Assembly (NCBI GenBank): GCA_027625915.1
Contig: JANTQA010000063.1
Span: 8,079,501-8,143,500, forward strand
Source of the DNA: Anaeramoeba flamelloides
Lineage: Eukaryota > Metamonada > Anaeramoebidae
Length of the DNA stretch: 64,000 nucleotides
Direction: 5' to 3'
The position numbers and the translations under genes are program-made. The stretch's first letter is position 1. Each line of letters opens with the position of its first letter. The notes under the pieces are model-generated. The model worked only from the letters and a program-made list of their open reading frames with translations. It made no database searches and was not told the DNA's origin. Below are positions 24,611-38,000 of the stretch, one piece after another.

Positions 24611-26214
24611 ATAAAAAAAAATTTTTTTTAATAAATTTCAAACAATAAATGATTCTTTAATGGTGGAAATAATTAATTTTCCAGTTGAAAGATATTTATT
24701 ACTTTTATAAAAACTTGTAAATTATATTCTTATTACTTCTTAAATGTGAAAAAAAAATTTTCAAATTTTTTACTATTAAATTTGAAAACAACATTCAGGG
24801 ATAAATTGAATTTTTTAACTTAAATTATAAAATATTTTCAAATTTTTTTTTAAAACAAAGATCTCTTATTAATCAATAAGGTTAATTTTCAGTTAAGTGA
24901 TTAAAAAATCAAAAATTTCTAATATTCGAATTTCGTTTTGAAAAAAGTTTTTTATCGTAGTAATTTGTAAGGTTTTATACAATTCAGTAATTCAAACTCT
25001 ACAGGTATTAATATTGTCATCATTTTTCTATATCAAAAGTCAGATAAAATTAATAATAAATCATCCGAGTTATATCTCATTCACAAATTTCTGAAAAAAT
25101 CTAGGTAAAAATTATTGAACAATAAATTATTTGATTTTTTCATCTCAATTTAAAATGTATATATGAATTTTTTTTTTTTTTTTAATAATTTTAGAACTTT
25201 AAACAGTCCAAGAAGAAACAATGGTATTCTGATATTTAAAAAATAAGTCAAAGAACGTCCAAAATCAACTATTTTTTCAATTTTTATATTTCAAGATTTA
25301 CCCAATAATCATCATTATCAAAAAAAAAAAAAAAAAAAAAGTGATCGATTAATATTGTTTACTTTTTTTGGAACTAAAATCTTAACCAAAAATATGTACA
25401 CACCCAAAATCAAAAATAGACAAAAAAATTTTCAATTTATTGCATTTTTCGGAACAAATAATCAATCATCACATTTATTTATCATTTTATTAATGTTTTT
25501 TATTAAATTGTTCCCATCTAAAATATTATAAAATAAAAGGAAAAAATCAAAAATCAATCTGTCCAAAATGATGAAATGGATGTAATAATAAAATCATATT
25601 AAGAAATTTTTTGAAATTTCAAACAAAATTGTTGATACACCTACTATATACTTTAATATAATCTAACTTATTGTATATGTTTTTTTTTCTACAAACTTAA
25701 TACTAACCTTTGGCCAATCATTCTAAAAAAATATTGTTTGATGTAAGGAAATAGATTATAGAACGGAAAAGAGGGGGAAAAAAAATAAAAGAAAAGACAA
25801 AAAATGAATAGTATGTTTAAAATCAAAATTATTTCCAAATTGAATGTAAAATCCAGTATTTTTGTTCTTTCAACTACTTGAACTGTGACCAAATTTTTGG
25901 AGTACTGTTTAGTTGTATTTTCACTAAATTTCTAAAATATAGAAATTATTTTTAAAATAATTTATTGGAAAAAAACATATTTTTTAGTCAACTAATCAAC
26001 ATTTCTTGACAAATTTAAGAAATTTATTTTTTTTGAAAAGCAAAGATAAAAAAAATGATCCAAAATAACCAATTTTATAGGAATATATTATTATTATTTC
26101 TTGAAAAAAAATCTTACTTAAATAATACTCTACTGTTTAATTTTATTGAATTTTTCAAATTTATTTGTTTTTTAAATTAACTAGTTAACTTGTTGAAAGG
26201 TGTACCTCCATTTC

Positions 26215-26380
26215 AATCAAAAATAACTCATAAATTTGAATAATTGTTTCAGAAAATGAGAAAGATGTTTTTCTTGGTATAGTACGATAAATATCACCCT
26301 ATTAAGAAAAATATATTACCTTTTCTCTTTAATTCATTTAAATGGCGAGAATAACATATATGTATTCCTCTTCAATTTAT
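26215..26380. repeat. dispersed repeat, also at 52243-52395
   Basis: Shares AAATAACTCAT, a TTTCTGAAAATG-like stretch, TTCTTGGT, ATAAATATCACCCTAT and the following TATATTAC with 52243-52395. Short, without coding signal. It may be the 5' part of the larger repeat at 52.2-53.1 kb. Confidence 0.6.
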
Positions 26381-27530
26381 ATATACTGGGCATTTAATAA
26401 ATTGTCGGAAAAAAAATTCCCTTTGGGTCGTGAAAAGGGAAAATGAAAAAAAATTGAATTAAATTAATTTTTCAAAAAATTGCATTCCTCATATAAAATG
26501 TAGTATAAAAATATCAAGGAATTGACCTTCAAAATTGAATTTAACTTAGATATGCTATTAGTTAGTAACTTGGATGTTGGATTGTAACAAGAAGAAAAAA
26601 ATCACGGATTCTATTTTGAAACAAAGATTTTAGTCATTGGACATGAACTATTTGGATCACTGTAAATAAAATAGTGTCTCATTTATTCTCCACACAATTT
26701 TCTTCTCACCTTTTTAATATATTCTAAAATTTGGAAAGTGTTTAGGATGGGGTATGCTAATATCTTTTTGAAAGTTGTCTTTTATACATGAGTATTTTAA
26801 TCAGCAAAAAATTCAAAACTTTTTTTTATAAGATATGTAACCCAAGTAATTTGAATTTATATGTGAAGAAGAAACAGATTTGTTTCTCAATTCCAGTCTC
26901 TTTTTTCCCAAAAAAAAAACAGTTCTATTTCATACAGAAATCTGTTATTTATAAAAATATTTCATTCATAATGATCTTTTCTTGTTATATATCTAAATTT
27001 TCCCAGAAGTTATCTCTTCAGCCAGTAAAATTGGAACCTTTTTATGGTTTAGTGGTGGAATTTTGAAAAGTCATTTGTATCCAATAAATGTAAACAAAAT
27101 CATTTTTTTTTCAAAAAAACCCTTTTTTTCTTTTTTCTTGTCTTTTTAATTTTTTTGTTTTATTCTTATAATTTTGAAAATTTTTGTAATCTTTTTGGAA
27201 TAATAAATAATAATTGATTGCTTTTGTATTAATTGATAGAATTTGACAACAAAAGTTTTGAAAAAAAAGTCAAAGAATCAACATAGTCGGTTTAAAAGAA
27301 AAAAACCTCTAAAAATGAAAGAAAAAAATAGATAAAAAAAATGAGATTATTATTTTGGATGAAAATTCGGAAAATTGTTTTCAAAAGAATGAATTAATAC
27401 TAAAGTTCTTTTATCTCGTATTAAGTAATTTGATCCTTATACAAGATCTTCTTCTTTCGGAAGTAAAAAAAAGAAAAAAGTAAAGATAAATAATCAAATT
27501 AGATTGACAATTAACACTGGTAGGCTTTGA

Positions 27531-28293
27531 TTACAAATTTAAAGTCCCAGTTTCAGGTGCGTTTAAAATTAAAAAGTCTTGTGTTCCAACTGAGCGTAAG
27601 ATGGATTTTTTACTTGAGTCCTGCAATTTGCCGTCAATTATTACTTCGTCAAGAACATTGTAGGCTTTTTGGAAATTAAAAATAATATCTAATTCACATA
27701 CCTTTTCAAAAAGAAGTTGGTTTACATTGTGATTCAAGAGATAGTTTATTTAAAAAAAGATTTCAAGTTTAAAATGTCTGTACACAAGGAGCAAAAAAGA
27801 AAGATACAAATAATGAAAAACAAAAAAAAAATAAAGGAAAAGAAATTGTACGCTTCCAAAGTATTTATCTAAAATTTCAACAAAATGATGAATTATTTCA
27901 AGACCAATTAGCTCGTTGTCTTCTGTGTCACAACAAATCATGAAATAAAGTGATGCATATCTGAATATTTAAAAACAAAAGAAAATGAAAAAAAAAAGAA
28001 AAAAACATAAAAAAGAAACTTTTTCATAAGCCACAGATCTTTGAGTTAAAAAGAGAAAAAAAAAAAAAAAAAAAAAAAAAATGAAATCAGAGTATATGGC
28101 TAAAATAATACCTTCTATAGATAATTTTATAATCGTTCCATTCAATAAAATTACAAGATCGTTGAGATCTTGATAGACATAAACTAACAACTTCTTTTTG
28201 GAGCTTGGTTTTTTGTTTTTTTGTAAAATTTTGATACCATTTTGAGAGTCTAATTTTGCCTTGTTTGTTTGCTAAAAGAAGGAAATAAATCAT
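27531..28293 (-). CDS. AP1S: clathrin adaptor small (sigma) subunit, AP-1 type (3 exons)
   Basis: Sigma subunits are the small longin-fold chains of heterotetrameric adaptor complexes. AP-1 sigma works at the trans-Golgi/endosome and helps bind dileucine cargo signals. Exons: 28293-28112, 27960-27852, 27701-27531. The introns are 151 and 150 nt, GT-AG, phases 2 and 0. The product is 153 residues, the usual size. The whole length matches the family: [73 protein letters not shown], then [24 protein letters not shown] and [21 protein letters not shown] favour AP-1 over AP-2, AP-3 and AP-4, although NKQG and CLSRS are AP-4-like. The second acceptor ends GAAAAG rather than a pyrimidine-AG. It is divergently oriented to the lectin gene. 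Confidence 0.94.
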
Positions 28294-29058
28294 TTTCTTG
28301 GGAAATTGTTCTGAAAGGAAAAAAAAAAGTTATTCCAAAAAAAGCCTAAACAAAAGAATAAAAAATGAATGCCTAACGATCAATTTCAAATTGTCATTCT
28401 TTCTTTATTAAAATACTAGTTTTACTCAAACCATAGCAGTGCGGGATTAAAATTGTCTTCAAAAAAGGAAATATTCTTCCTCAACTATCCTCAAAAAGTA
28501 AAAAATTGAATATTTTTTGGAATAGAATTAATTCTTTTGGGTATTTTTATTATTCAAACCAAACCAATAAATGAATATAAACAAATAACAATATAGAGTT
28601 TAAACCTAATATTTTCTCATTCCATACATCAAGTTAAATTATTGTTTATCCCTCAATGTTTAGTCGTTCGTAACAATTTTATGTTCTGAATCTATCGAAA
28701 ATTGTTTTTAGATTTTCACCAAAGTAAATAATCCTTTTTTCTTTTTTGAATTCAAGAAAAAAACAATAGTCTCAATTACTCTTTTAGATCTTTCAATTCA
28801 ATCCTAAAATAAAGTTTTTTTATCTCTTCAACTCTTAACTGAGATATAGACTTTGAAGGGATAAAAAGATTTTGTAACAACAAATCGATTTTGTTTTTAA
28901 AAAACAAATTATTATTTTTAATTCCTTGAAAAGACTTAGATTAATTGTTCCCTCCTTTGAAACAAACAGAAAGGTATATTACTTTTTATTCAGACCTTTT
29001 AAGAGAGAAATACAATTTGAAACGAGAATTAATGTAATTTCATTTTTTTTCAATTTTG
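28294..29058. promoter_or_regulatory. shared divergent spacer of sigma-adaptin and L-type lectin genes
   Basis: A 765-bp spacer separates two start codons pointing outward, so it must hold both promoters and 5' UTRs. I see no recognisable core element, only AT-rich sequence. Both genes act in membrane traffic, so co-regulation is possible but not shown. Confidence 0.5.
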
Positions 29059-32000
29059 ATGTATTCAAAAATTTTACTTCTTTTTCTAAGCTGTTTACTC
29101 TTGTGCCATTTTTCACAAACAAACAGAGCATATAAACCCATCCAACAACATTACAGCTTCTTTCCGCCCTTTTATGAACAATTACCTCATTGGGATTTTA
29201 CTGGAAGTGCCAAATCTTTCCAGGATTATATTCAGCTAACAAACGACGAACGGCACCAACAGGGTTTAATTTTTCATAAAACCTTAGCAGCCTTTAAATA
29301 TTGGGAAGCTGAAATTGAATTTAAAATTCATGGATCGACTGATGATGGTGCAGATGGGATGGCTTTTTGGTTTGTTTTATTTTTCTTTTTTTTTATTTAT
29401 GTTTTTTTTTTTTTTTTTTTTTCAAAATTAACAAAGGAACCAACAACAAAATTTTCAGCTTTGCCTTTTAGAGAAACCAATTTTGCAAACTTGGTCAAAA
29501 TTACTCTCAGGTTCCCATCAAAATGAGTCAATTCCTTTGTTATTCTACAATAATTTGTGAATAGTAAAAATTTTATTCTTTTTCTGAATAAATTTTTGTT
29601 TGCTTCTTTTTCGAAAAGTATTCTTTTTTTGGTGAGGTTTTGAAAATTCCAAGTCTAACATTTTTATATTAATTCTCTATTTTTAAAAGTGTTTGTCTTA
29701 TAATTTTTTTTTAAGAGTTTTTACAATTTCATCAGAAATCTAAATTCCCATAAAGTTCTAATTGAATTTAAAAATTTCAAAGGATCCCTCAATATTTGAT
29801 ATGATCTAATTTTTTTTTTAAATTAAGGGACGAGCAACTATTATTTATTTTTTTTACTCAAAAAGTAATAGAAAACTTATTTACATAAAGATTCAAACAA
29901 ACTTACACAAACACATTTTTCAACTCTAGAGAATAATTTATCATTTTGAAAAAGAGTTCCTTTTTCCCAATTAAATTTTAAGTCAAAAGATTATAGATTT
30001 TTTTTGTTTTGTATTTTTGGATCATATAAATAAAAAGAAAAATTTTCAAAACAATTTTTTATTTTAGATGAAACCTCACTTTTAGTAATTTCTGAGAGCC
30101 TTTTAAAAACAAATAACACTGAAACTTTAATCTTATTTTAAAAATACAATAAAAATTAATCAAATATTGAATTATTGGAGATCTAAAAAAAATTATCTTT
30201 TTTTAATGTAATATTTTGATTTCCAAGTTTTCAATATCTCATGGCACTTTAAAAGAATTTTTTTCAGCAATGTTCTCACAATTTAAATTTCTGAGAGTGT
30301 AAAAATGTACGTACATCATTAATATTATTCCACAATTCAAAAATTATTTATTTTTATTAAAACAAAACAATTTCGTTGTTTATTAATTCGATTTGGAAAC
30401 AATCACCTTGTTATGTGACGAGTTTGGCCTGGAAGACAAAAAATATGATATTGCTCGAAGTGGTTTAAGATGATATTGAGGAGTTCGAAGAACGACGATT
30501 AATATCCCCTTAGCACCAGAACAATATCATATTTTGAGTTTGGAAGGAGATCCAAAACGAGGAAATAATAACTGGTGATTTTTGAACAAATGAAACAATA
30601 TGAGGTGATATTTATTTTTGGAACTAAGGATCTAACTCGCTGAAACAAAACTTAAACAACAAACAGCAAACAAACAAAAACAAACAAATTTAAGTCAATT
30701 TGTTATTTTTTAATGGTAACTTGAAGAACTTTTTGTTCAAAGGATCCTTTTCTCCCAATGGAGTTATTGAAAGCATTGAAGTTAAATTTTACATTTTCAT
30801 CCATAGAGGAGAAAACTTGATTTAAAATCCCACAGAAACAAACTTGATCGCCAACTTTTCAATGAGTTTCTATCACCCCTTTTATTTCACGCTTGTTAAG
30901 AAACATCTGAAGCCTGATCAAAATAAAAAACCTGCATCTACTATGTGTTCTTAACAGTAGCTGATTTGAACTATTCCTCTAAAAATTTCTTGACTTGACG
31001 TTGTTCAAAAATGTTTTTTTGTTTTTCTAATTTCTGAAATTTGTAAATGTGTTTTTTTCTCATTTCCAAAATCTTCTTATAAATTTCCTCTTTTCTCTCT
31101 TTTTTCCAAGAAAAAAGATACCAAACTTTTTTTATTTTTTTAAAAATGATATTGATTTCTTTCGAATCAAAATCAAAAACACTGTTTGGTTTTAGACATT
31201 GTTTTTAAGCAAAGAAAGGGAATTCATTCAATTTCCAACTTTTAACGGAAAATTGAAGGACTTTTTTAATTTGTCATCTATTTAACAAATAATTGGGTTA
31301 CTTGAACCAAATTAATTTTCCAATGTCGTAAATCCTTGAGCGCGACGATCCTTTGGAATTTATGAGATTAACAACGTCTTTAACATAATTGGCTAAACAC
31401 TTCTAAAATAACTTTAAATAACATTTTTAAAGTCAAATTTAATAGTAAAATACTTCTTCTTTTACTTTGTTAGAATTGGAAATAAGAAGATCAGAAAATT
31501 TTCAAACTTTGCCTAATTATTTAAAGGATTTCCTAAAATATTTCCACAGTGACTACAATTCTATACTGAACTTTTTAGAGAAACAACCCCTTTCTTATCT
31601 GTAGTTATCAAGAATTATATACTTTTAATTTTTCCAAATAAAAAGTTTGAGTTAAAAAAAAAATATATAGCTCATTTAATACTGATAAATTCAAATACAT
31701 ATCCGAAAATTTTTATTTTATTTTCCATTTTAGAAATTTTTTTTTACTCTAGCTTTGCATAAAGTATTTTATTGGTTTAATTTTTAGAAACTTTGTAAAA
31801 TTGGTTTGACAGGAGAAAAACTCTTTCTCTTGTGTTGTTTTAAAAGTTGAGGTTATAAATTACAAAAATAGGAAATGTAACTAAAAATTAGTTGTTTTTT
31901 CAATACTCAGCCTAAAGAACTGTTTGAAAAGTTGAGTTGATAAAAATGGAAATTGAATAAAAAATTTTATTTAATTCATTTGAACTTATCAGTATTTTTC

Positions 32001-35000
32001 AAATAAAAATAGTTTATTTTTTTTTTTTTGAAGAACCGCTAGTGTAAATATGAAATATTGTAAACAAATAGAGTTTTTAAAATTTTAGAGATAAATAAAG
32101 AGTTCCATGCAATTACCCAAAATTTGTGGAAATAGTAAATATAATATCTGATTATCTTAATAGACTAATAATTATTTTAATCAAAAAATCGTTTGGTGAA
32201 TACCAATACTTTGAATCTAAAAAAAAAATCATTTCACTAGCAAAGTATTTGTATATATCAAACGATTATATATTGAAAATTCATTATAACTCAAATATCA
32301 AAACTGGGATTTCGTTTACTATTACCAATAACTCTGGCCTAATGCATGGAACTCTTTATTTTTCTCTAAAATTGTAAAAACTCTATTTTTTTACAACATT
32401 CCATATTTACACTTGTGACACCTCCAATTAATAACAAGATAATAACCATTAAACACACGAAAACTTTGCCTTAAATTGTAAATATTTTATAAAAATAACA
32501 CCTTTCTTGAATAATTATTTATTATTACCAAATAATTTTTTCACTAAAAGAGAAGATAATTTTACAGTTGAACAAATGAATTTTTTTTTTTGAATTTCTC
32601 TTTTTAAAAAGAAAACTAATAACAAATTGAAATGTTTTTTAAAAGTAAAAAAATCAAAATTCTTTATCATATTTACTCAAAATATCATACCACTTTTTTT
32701 AAATATTAATTTGATATTTCATAGGTATACAAAAGAAAGAAATGAAATTGGGACTGTTTTTGGATCAAAAAATCAATTTACTGGATTAGGTATCTTTTTA
32801 GATACACATGACAATGACCGAAATAAAAATAATCCATTTGTACAAGCTATGATCGGTGATGGCGAAAAGACTTATGACGCAAACCTTGACGGAAGTACTA
32901 CCAGCGCTGGGCAATGCTCTGCCGAGTTCCGAAATTCAAATTATAAAACAAAGTTATTAATTACATATCTGGATGAAACACTATCTGTAAAAATTAATTT
33001 CAATGGTAGAAAATCATATTCAAAATGTATTTATTTAGAAAATATTCAATTACCAACAGGATATTATTTTGGTCTTTCTGCTGCAACTGGATTACTATAT
33101 GGTAACATATTTACTCTTCTATTTAATTCTTTAATATTTTTGGTAACTCTAAATATAATCATTTTATAAAAGTTTTCAAAAGTTTGTGTAAAACAGTAGA
33201 TCAATTTGAACAGAATTAAACCCTTATCCAATAATTACAACTCATTTTAAAATGAAAAAAAATATTTCTTTATTCATCATGTTTTTAAAAGAGATTTTAT
33301 TTTTTTTTTGAGTAGGATTATATCTTTTAATACCTAAGAAATTTATTTTTTATTGTAAAAAAATTTATAAATTAAAAAACAAAAGGGTTAAAAATTTTGA
33401 AATAACTTTTCTCAAAGAATTACTGGAATAAAATTATCAGAAAATGGATTATTTTATGAATGATACTGATAAATTTTCAAAAATTTTGACAAATTTTTTA
33501 CTTCATTTTATTTTTTTTTTTTTAAAAATGAAAAATTTGATTTAAAGCAACATTTCCAAAATCAACTTATTTTTATCGTTTCATAGAATTCAAGCAAATA
33601 AATTTCTTTCTTATTCTTCTTATCCAAAGTAAGTTAAAAACAAATCACAAAAAGGAACTTGAATAAAAAAATTTTTGTCGATTTTTTGAATTTATCGGTA
33701 TTAAAAACAATTTTGAGTAGCTACATGTCAAAAACCTTAATCTTGATCATTTTTTTTTGTGTTTATATGACACATGTTTTCTCTACAATTTCAATATTTG
33801 TTATTTTTTCTAATTTCCAGTAATCAACACTAATCAATATTTTTAACTCTTTTATGTGAAGATTAAAAAATTGAATAGGAATTGTTGAGTAATAAACTAA
33901 TAAAGAAAAAAAAAAATAACTAAGATAATAAACTTAAACGATATTAATTTATTTTGATAACATATTAATAAAAATCTAATTATTTTGAATTGAATTAAGA
34001 GTACAAAAAGAAATTTGAATTTAACAAGGTTAAAAAAGTTTAGGTAATTTGTTTTTTTGATCATAATAGATTTACCCAAAATAGATTTGTATTGAAAAAA
34101 GAAATGATTTTGAAATACTACAATTTTTTCCATTAAATTATAGACCAATATCAATTAATAACACATTAACAAGATTTTTTCTTAAACTTATTTATAAAGG
34201 AATCGAAGAATCTTGGAATCTAGTATCAGATTCTCAATTCGGATTTAAAAAAAAATTAGATACTAGAATTGCTGTATTAAATTTAGTTTTTGAATTAGAG
34301 AAACTTAAAAATGATTACAAAAATAAAGAATTCTTTGTGGTTACAATTGATATCAAAAAATGTTTTGATACTATTAGTCATATATTAGTACATTATGCTC
34401 TTGATAAATAAACTACTTTCGAAAAATAAGGGCCCAGTTTTTCAAATTATACTCACTAAACTAATTATATGAGGAACCCTGTAAATAATCATCAATAAAC
34501 TAGAAGTTGATGGATAATCATCAGAAGATTAAATACTAACAAGGTGTCTTCTTTAAAAATTTTTATAGGTTGAAAAAAATCTATTTCATTTTTTGTACAA
34601 AAATTTGGCTAAAAAAATCATCCAAAATTTTATAACATCTGGATATTATCGAATTTTTTTTCGGTTGTAAGAGTAATTTGATTGAGAATTAAATTGAAAT
34701 TTTTGATCATGTAAAAATATTAAATGTAAATCAGTGAAGAAAAATTAACATCTGAAACTATTTGATTGAAGAAACTAACAAACAAAAAAAAATCAAATTG
34801 TCATCTGATTGTTTGAAAATTTTTTTTATTTTCTTCCAATTTTTCAGTCAAAAGTTTGGTTAGTAAATTATGAAGTAGAAAATTTTATTTAAATTACATC
34901 ATTAATCAACTGCCCAACATCATATTGAAATCCAATGATTCTAGAACGAGATCTCGAAATTTGGTCCCCTATTTTTTAAATTTAGTTTATATTTGAAATG

Positions 35001-38000
35001 AAAAAATCAAAATATGGCTTAAAAAGTATTATAAAAAGGTTGGATTAGGTGTTTATCAAGGAGATCCTCTTTCTCCTTTATTATTTGGATTTATTAGCCA
35101 TTTTTTAATTGAAAAAATTAAACACCTTGTAAAACATGTTCAGATGTTTGCAGATGATTTGATTTTAATAATGGAAGGACCAATTTCAAAAATTGACAAA
35201 AAATTAATTATAATCTTTAAAATTATTCAAGAATTTGGAATGAATCCAAATACTGATAAAACACTAAAGTCAAAAACTTTATCGGAAATAAAATATTTAG
35301 GAATTTGGCTTGAAAAAGAAAAACATTTACAAAAAAACTTTGAAAAAGTAAAACATAGTTTTAAAAAAATTAAAAAAATTTTTAGCCAACAAAAACTCGT
35401 CAATGGCGTAAAATTACAAATGTTTAAATCAATATGTATTAGCAAATTATTTTTTGGACTTGTAATTTTTAATTTAAATCAAAAAGATTTTGACTCGATA
35501 GATGTTTGGATAAATAAAAAAGTAACAAAATTTTTAAAAATAAATCCACACTCTCCAAGAATAATTTATAAAACTGAAGCTAAACTTGACCAAGCCAGAA
35601 TATCGATCTATAAAAGTAGATATAAACTCAAAAAAAAATTAGAAATACTTGGGTTTGATCACATTTCACAAAAATTAATATTTTTCAAGAAAAAAGATGA
35701 AAATATTAATTGGGAAATAGGAAATTTAAAATTATTGAATGTAGACCTAAATAATTTTAGACAAAAGTTAATTATAAATAGATCTGGGTGGAAAGGTCAA
35801 GAATATTTAAAAATTATTAAATACAATAACAATATCAACAAACAGTCGTGTCTAGGTTTTTTTTAATTTAAGAAATAAACAGAAAATTTAATAAATTTTC
35901 TGTTTATTTCTTAAATTAAAAAAAACCTAACGACAAAAAATATTTAAAATGGATAGGCTCAACTTCCATATTAAAATTAAGAAATTTCACAAATTATCTA
36001 AACAGATATTCTTATGTCTATGATAAAAATAAATTAAAAACAAAATTCTGCAACCTATGTAAAAATGATCTAATCTGGAAATAATAGAAGACATCGATAA
36101 TTTTTTATGGGACTGCCCATTCTATGGAAAAAATCGAAAAATTTGGATTAAGGAATTAATTCAAATAAATAAAAATAATAAACAATTAAAGAATAATATT
36201 CTTGATATTATTCGAAATAAAGACTCATTATTTATTTTATCATTAGTTAATGATAAAGAAAATTATGACTCTTTATTAAAATTTCTAAACAAAAATTTAG
36301 AAATTAGGGCTGTAAGAGGAAACTAGTTTCCTCCCTTCAAAATAAAAAGAAATACTATAATTTTAAGAAACATAAGAAGGTATTTATTTTTTTGTTTAAA
36401 TACTTTTTTTGAAAACTTCATTAACAATTTCAAATTCTAAAGAATAAAAATGTTATTTAGTTTAGAACAGAGCATAAAAAACGGGATTTAATTGCTTTTT
36501 TTAAAGTGAAATTTTTCATTAAGAAATTAAATCTTCAATAGATAGACATAGGGAATTTGGTACTCATTTTCATTAATGAGCTTTACTTTTGGGGATTATA
36601 TGTTTCCGAGCGAATTTAAAAATTGCAAATATTTGAAGGAAAGAAAAACCTTTTGGAAACTTGAATGTTTGGTAGTAGTTAGATTTTATCTTTTTTTGAT
36701 TGAAGAAAATAATAAAAAAGAGAAATTTAATTCCTCAACTCATAGAAAGAATAGTTTAATTTTTAGTTATGGTATAAAATTACTTTGATTTGGTGGTGTT
36801 TATTACGCTTGGTATAGAAAAAAAGGAGTTGTATTTTTTTGGTAAAAAAAAGTGGCAATGAAATTTATTGTTTTAAAAAAAAATAAAATGGTTTTCCATA
36901 TTTCTTACAATTCTCAAGAGAACAATCTAAACTAAAATTCAAAATTTTCCACACAGCTAAAACGTTTCAAATAATCACAATAATACAATTCCATTCAAAT
37001 TGGAACTAAATTTTGTTTTTTATCCAACATAAAAATCATTTTTTCATCTTTTAGTTTTTTGTTTTCATTTCATTTTTTGAATTACATAACTTGTTTTGTT
37101 CGATCGAAATATTTTTTTCAAAGATTGATATTATGTTAAAGTTGAGTTTATCCAAAATAGAAGAACCCAAATAAAATTATTTGGTGGTCTCCAAAAATTT
37201 GATCGATCAATATTCCTAATAGAATTTAAATAAATTTACCAATGCATTTTTTTGTTTTGCTCTTCTCCAAAATTCTTAACACACCAATAATTTATTTGTA
37301 TTAATAATTATTTGTTTTTTTGTCTTATGGGGGTATTGTAATTTATAAATAGTTATTAACATTCCAATTAGTAAAATGGTTCTAATTTGGTATTTCTTCT
37401 ATAATTGATTAAATAAGATTTTTTTTTTTCAAAAATTGAATTTTGGTTTGTGAAAAATTTGAATTAGGAGTTTCGTAATCAAATAAGGAACAAAAAAAAA
37501 AATAAAATAAAATATTTGTTTTTGCCATGCTGAGACTGATCAATTTAAAATAATTTCAAAAAATTTAGATCAGATCCCATTTTGAGAAGCCAAGATTCTT
37601 AAATAAACATAAAAAAAACAAGTTACTACACATAGCACAACAAAATTATCTTTTATTTGGATTACTCTTTCATATCGATTTACCGATTTTTGTTCCGGTT
37701 ATAACACAAAGGGTATTTTAAATTTACCAAAATATACAGCACAAATAGAATTTTATTTGATCAAAGAGAAGAAAAAGGAATAGGAAGTAATTCTTTTTCG
37801 GGTTAAAAAAGCAAAAAAGAAAAAATTTTGATTAAAAAAAAAATATAATAAAAAATTTGTCTTGAAGGGTACTTTGTTATTTTTATTCCCTGGTTAAGGG
37901 TCTAGTCACTACGTTCAAAAATAATTTTCTGAAATGGAAAAAAAAAATTTGTAATTTTAGAGTGCCTAATAACAATCAAAAACTAACCAACCTGTTGAAG

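Larger units (their letters stand above)
22527..27530. other. intergenic region, repeat-rich
   Basis: About 5 kb without a supported gene. It holds a palindrome array (about 23500-24610) split by a TIR element (23651-24058), and a repeat at 26215-26380 similar to 52243-52395. Open frames at 25689-25892 and 26788-27066 have low-complexity composition and no family resemblance, so I do not call them. The 400-bp stretch below 27530 is probably the 3' flank of the sigma-adaptin gene. Confidence 0.55.
34075..36370 (+). mobile_element. LINE family A copy 2, with two nested insertions, in lectin intron 2
   Basis: Most complete LINE in the window. RT begins near 34100 with PLNYRPISINNTLTR, then VSDSQFGFKKKLDTRIAVLN and IDIKKCFDTISH up to about 34410. 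A 577-bp DNA element (34411-34987) interrupts it. RT resumes with KIWLKKYYKKVGLGVYQGDP, FADDLILIM and a thumb-like domain to about 35840. A 77-bp perfect palindrome with short flanks (about 35845-35935) then splits the frame, after which KYLKWIGSTS, a zinc knuckle (CNLCKND), and NFLWDCPFYGK with the usual final Cys follow. The 3' end has a hairpin (GAGGAAACTAGTTTCCTC) near 36320 and an A-rich tail. A TGA at about 34995 and a frame break near 36080 show it is dead. Sense to the host gene. Confidence 0.88.

Noticed and set aside
30400-30640. Reading TGA as Trp gives a longer frame, suggesting a mitochondrial insert
   Set aside because: The resulting peptide matches no mitochondrial protein I know, alternative frames continue the sense equally well, and other genes here use TGA as stop. 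Decay of an ordinary coding fragment is simpler.
32126-32377. Open frame of 83 codons in lectin intron 1
   Set aside because: No ATG at the start, and it lies wholly between the inverted ends of a MITE-like element.
36576-36788. Open frame of 70 codons downstream of LINE A copy 2
   Set aside because: It has no recognisable domain, lies in the lectin intron, and its composition fits chance. I left it uncalled.
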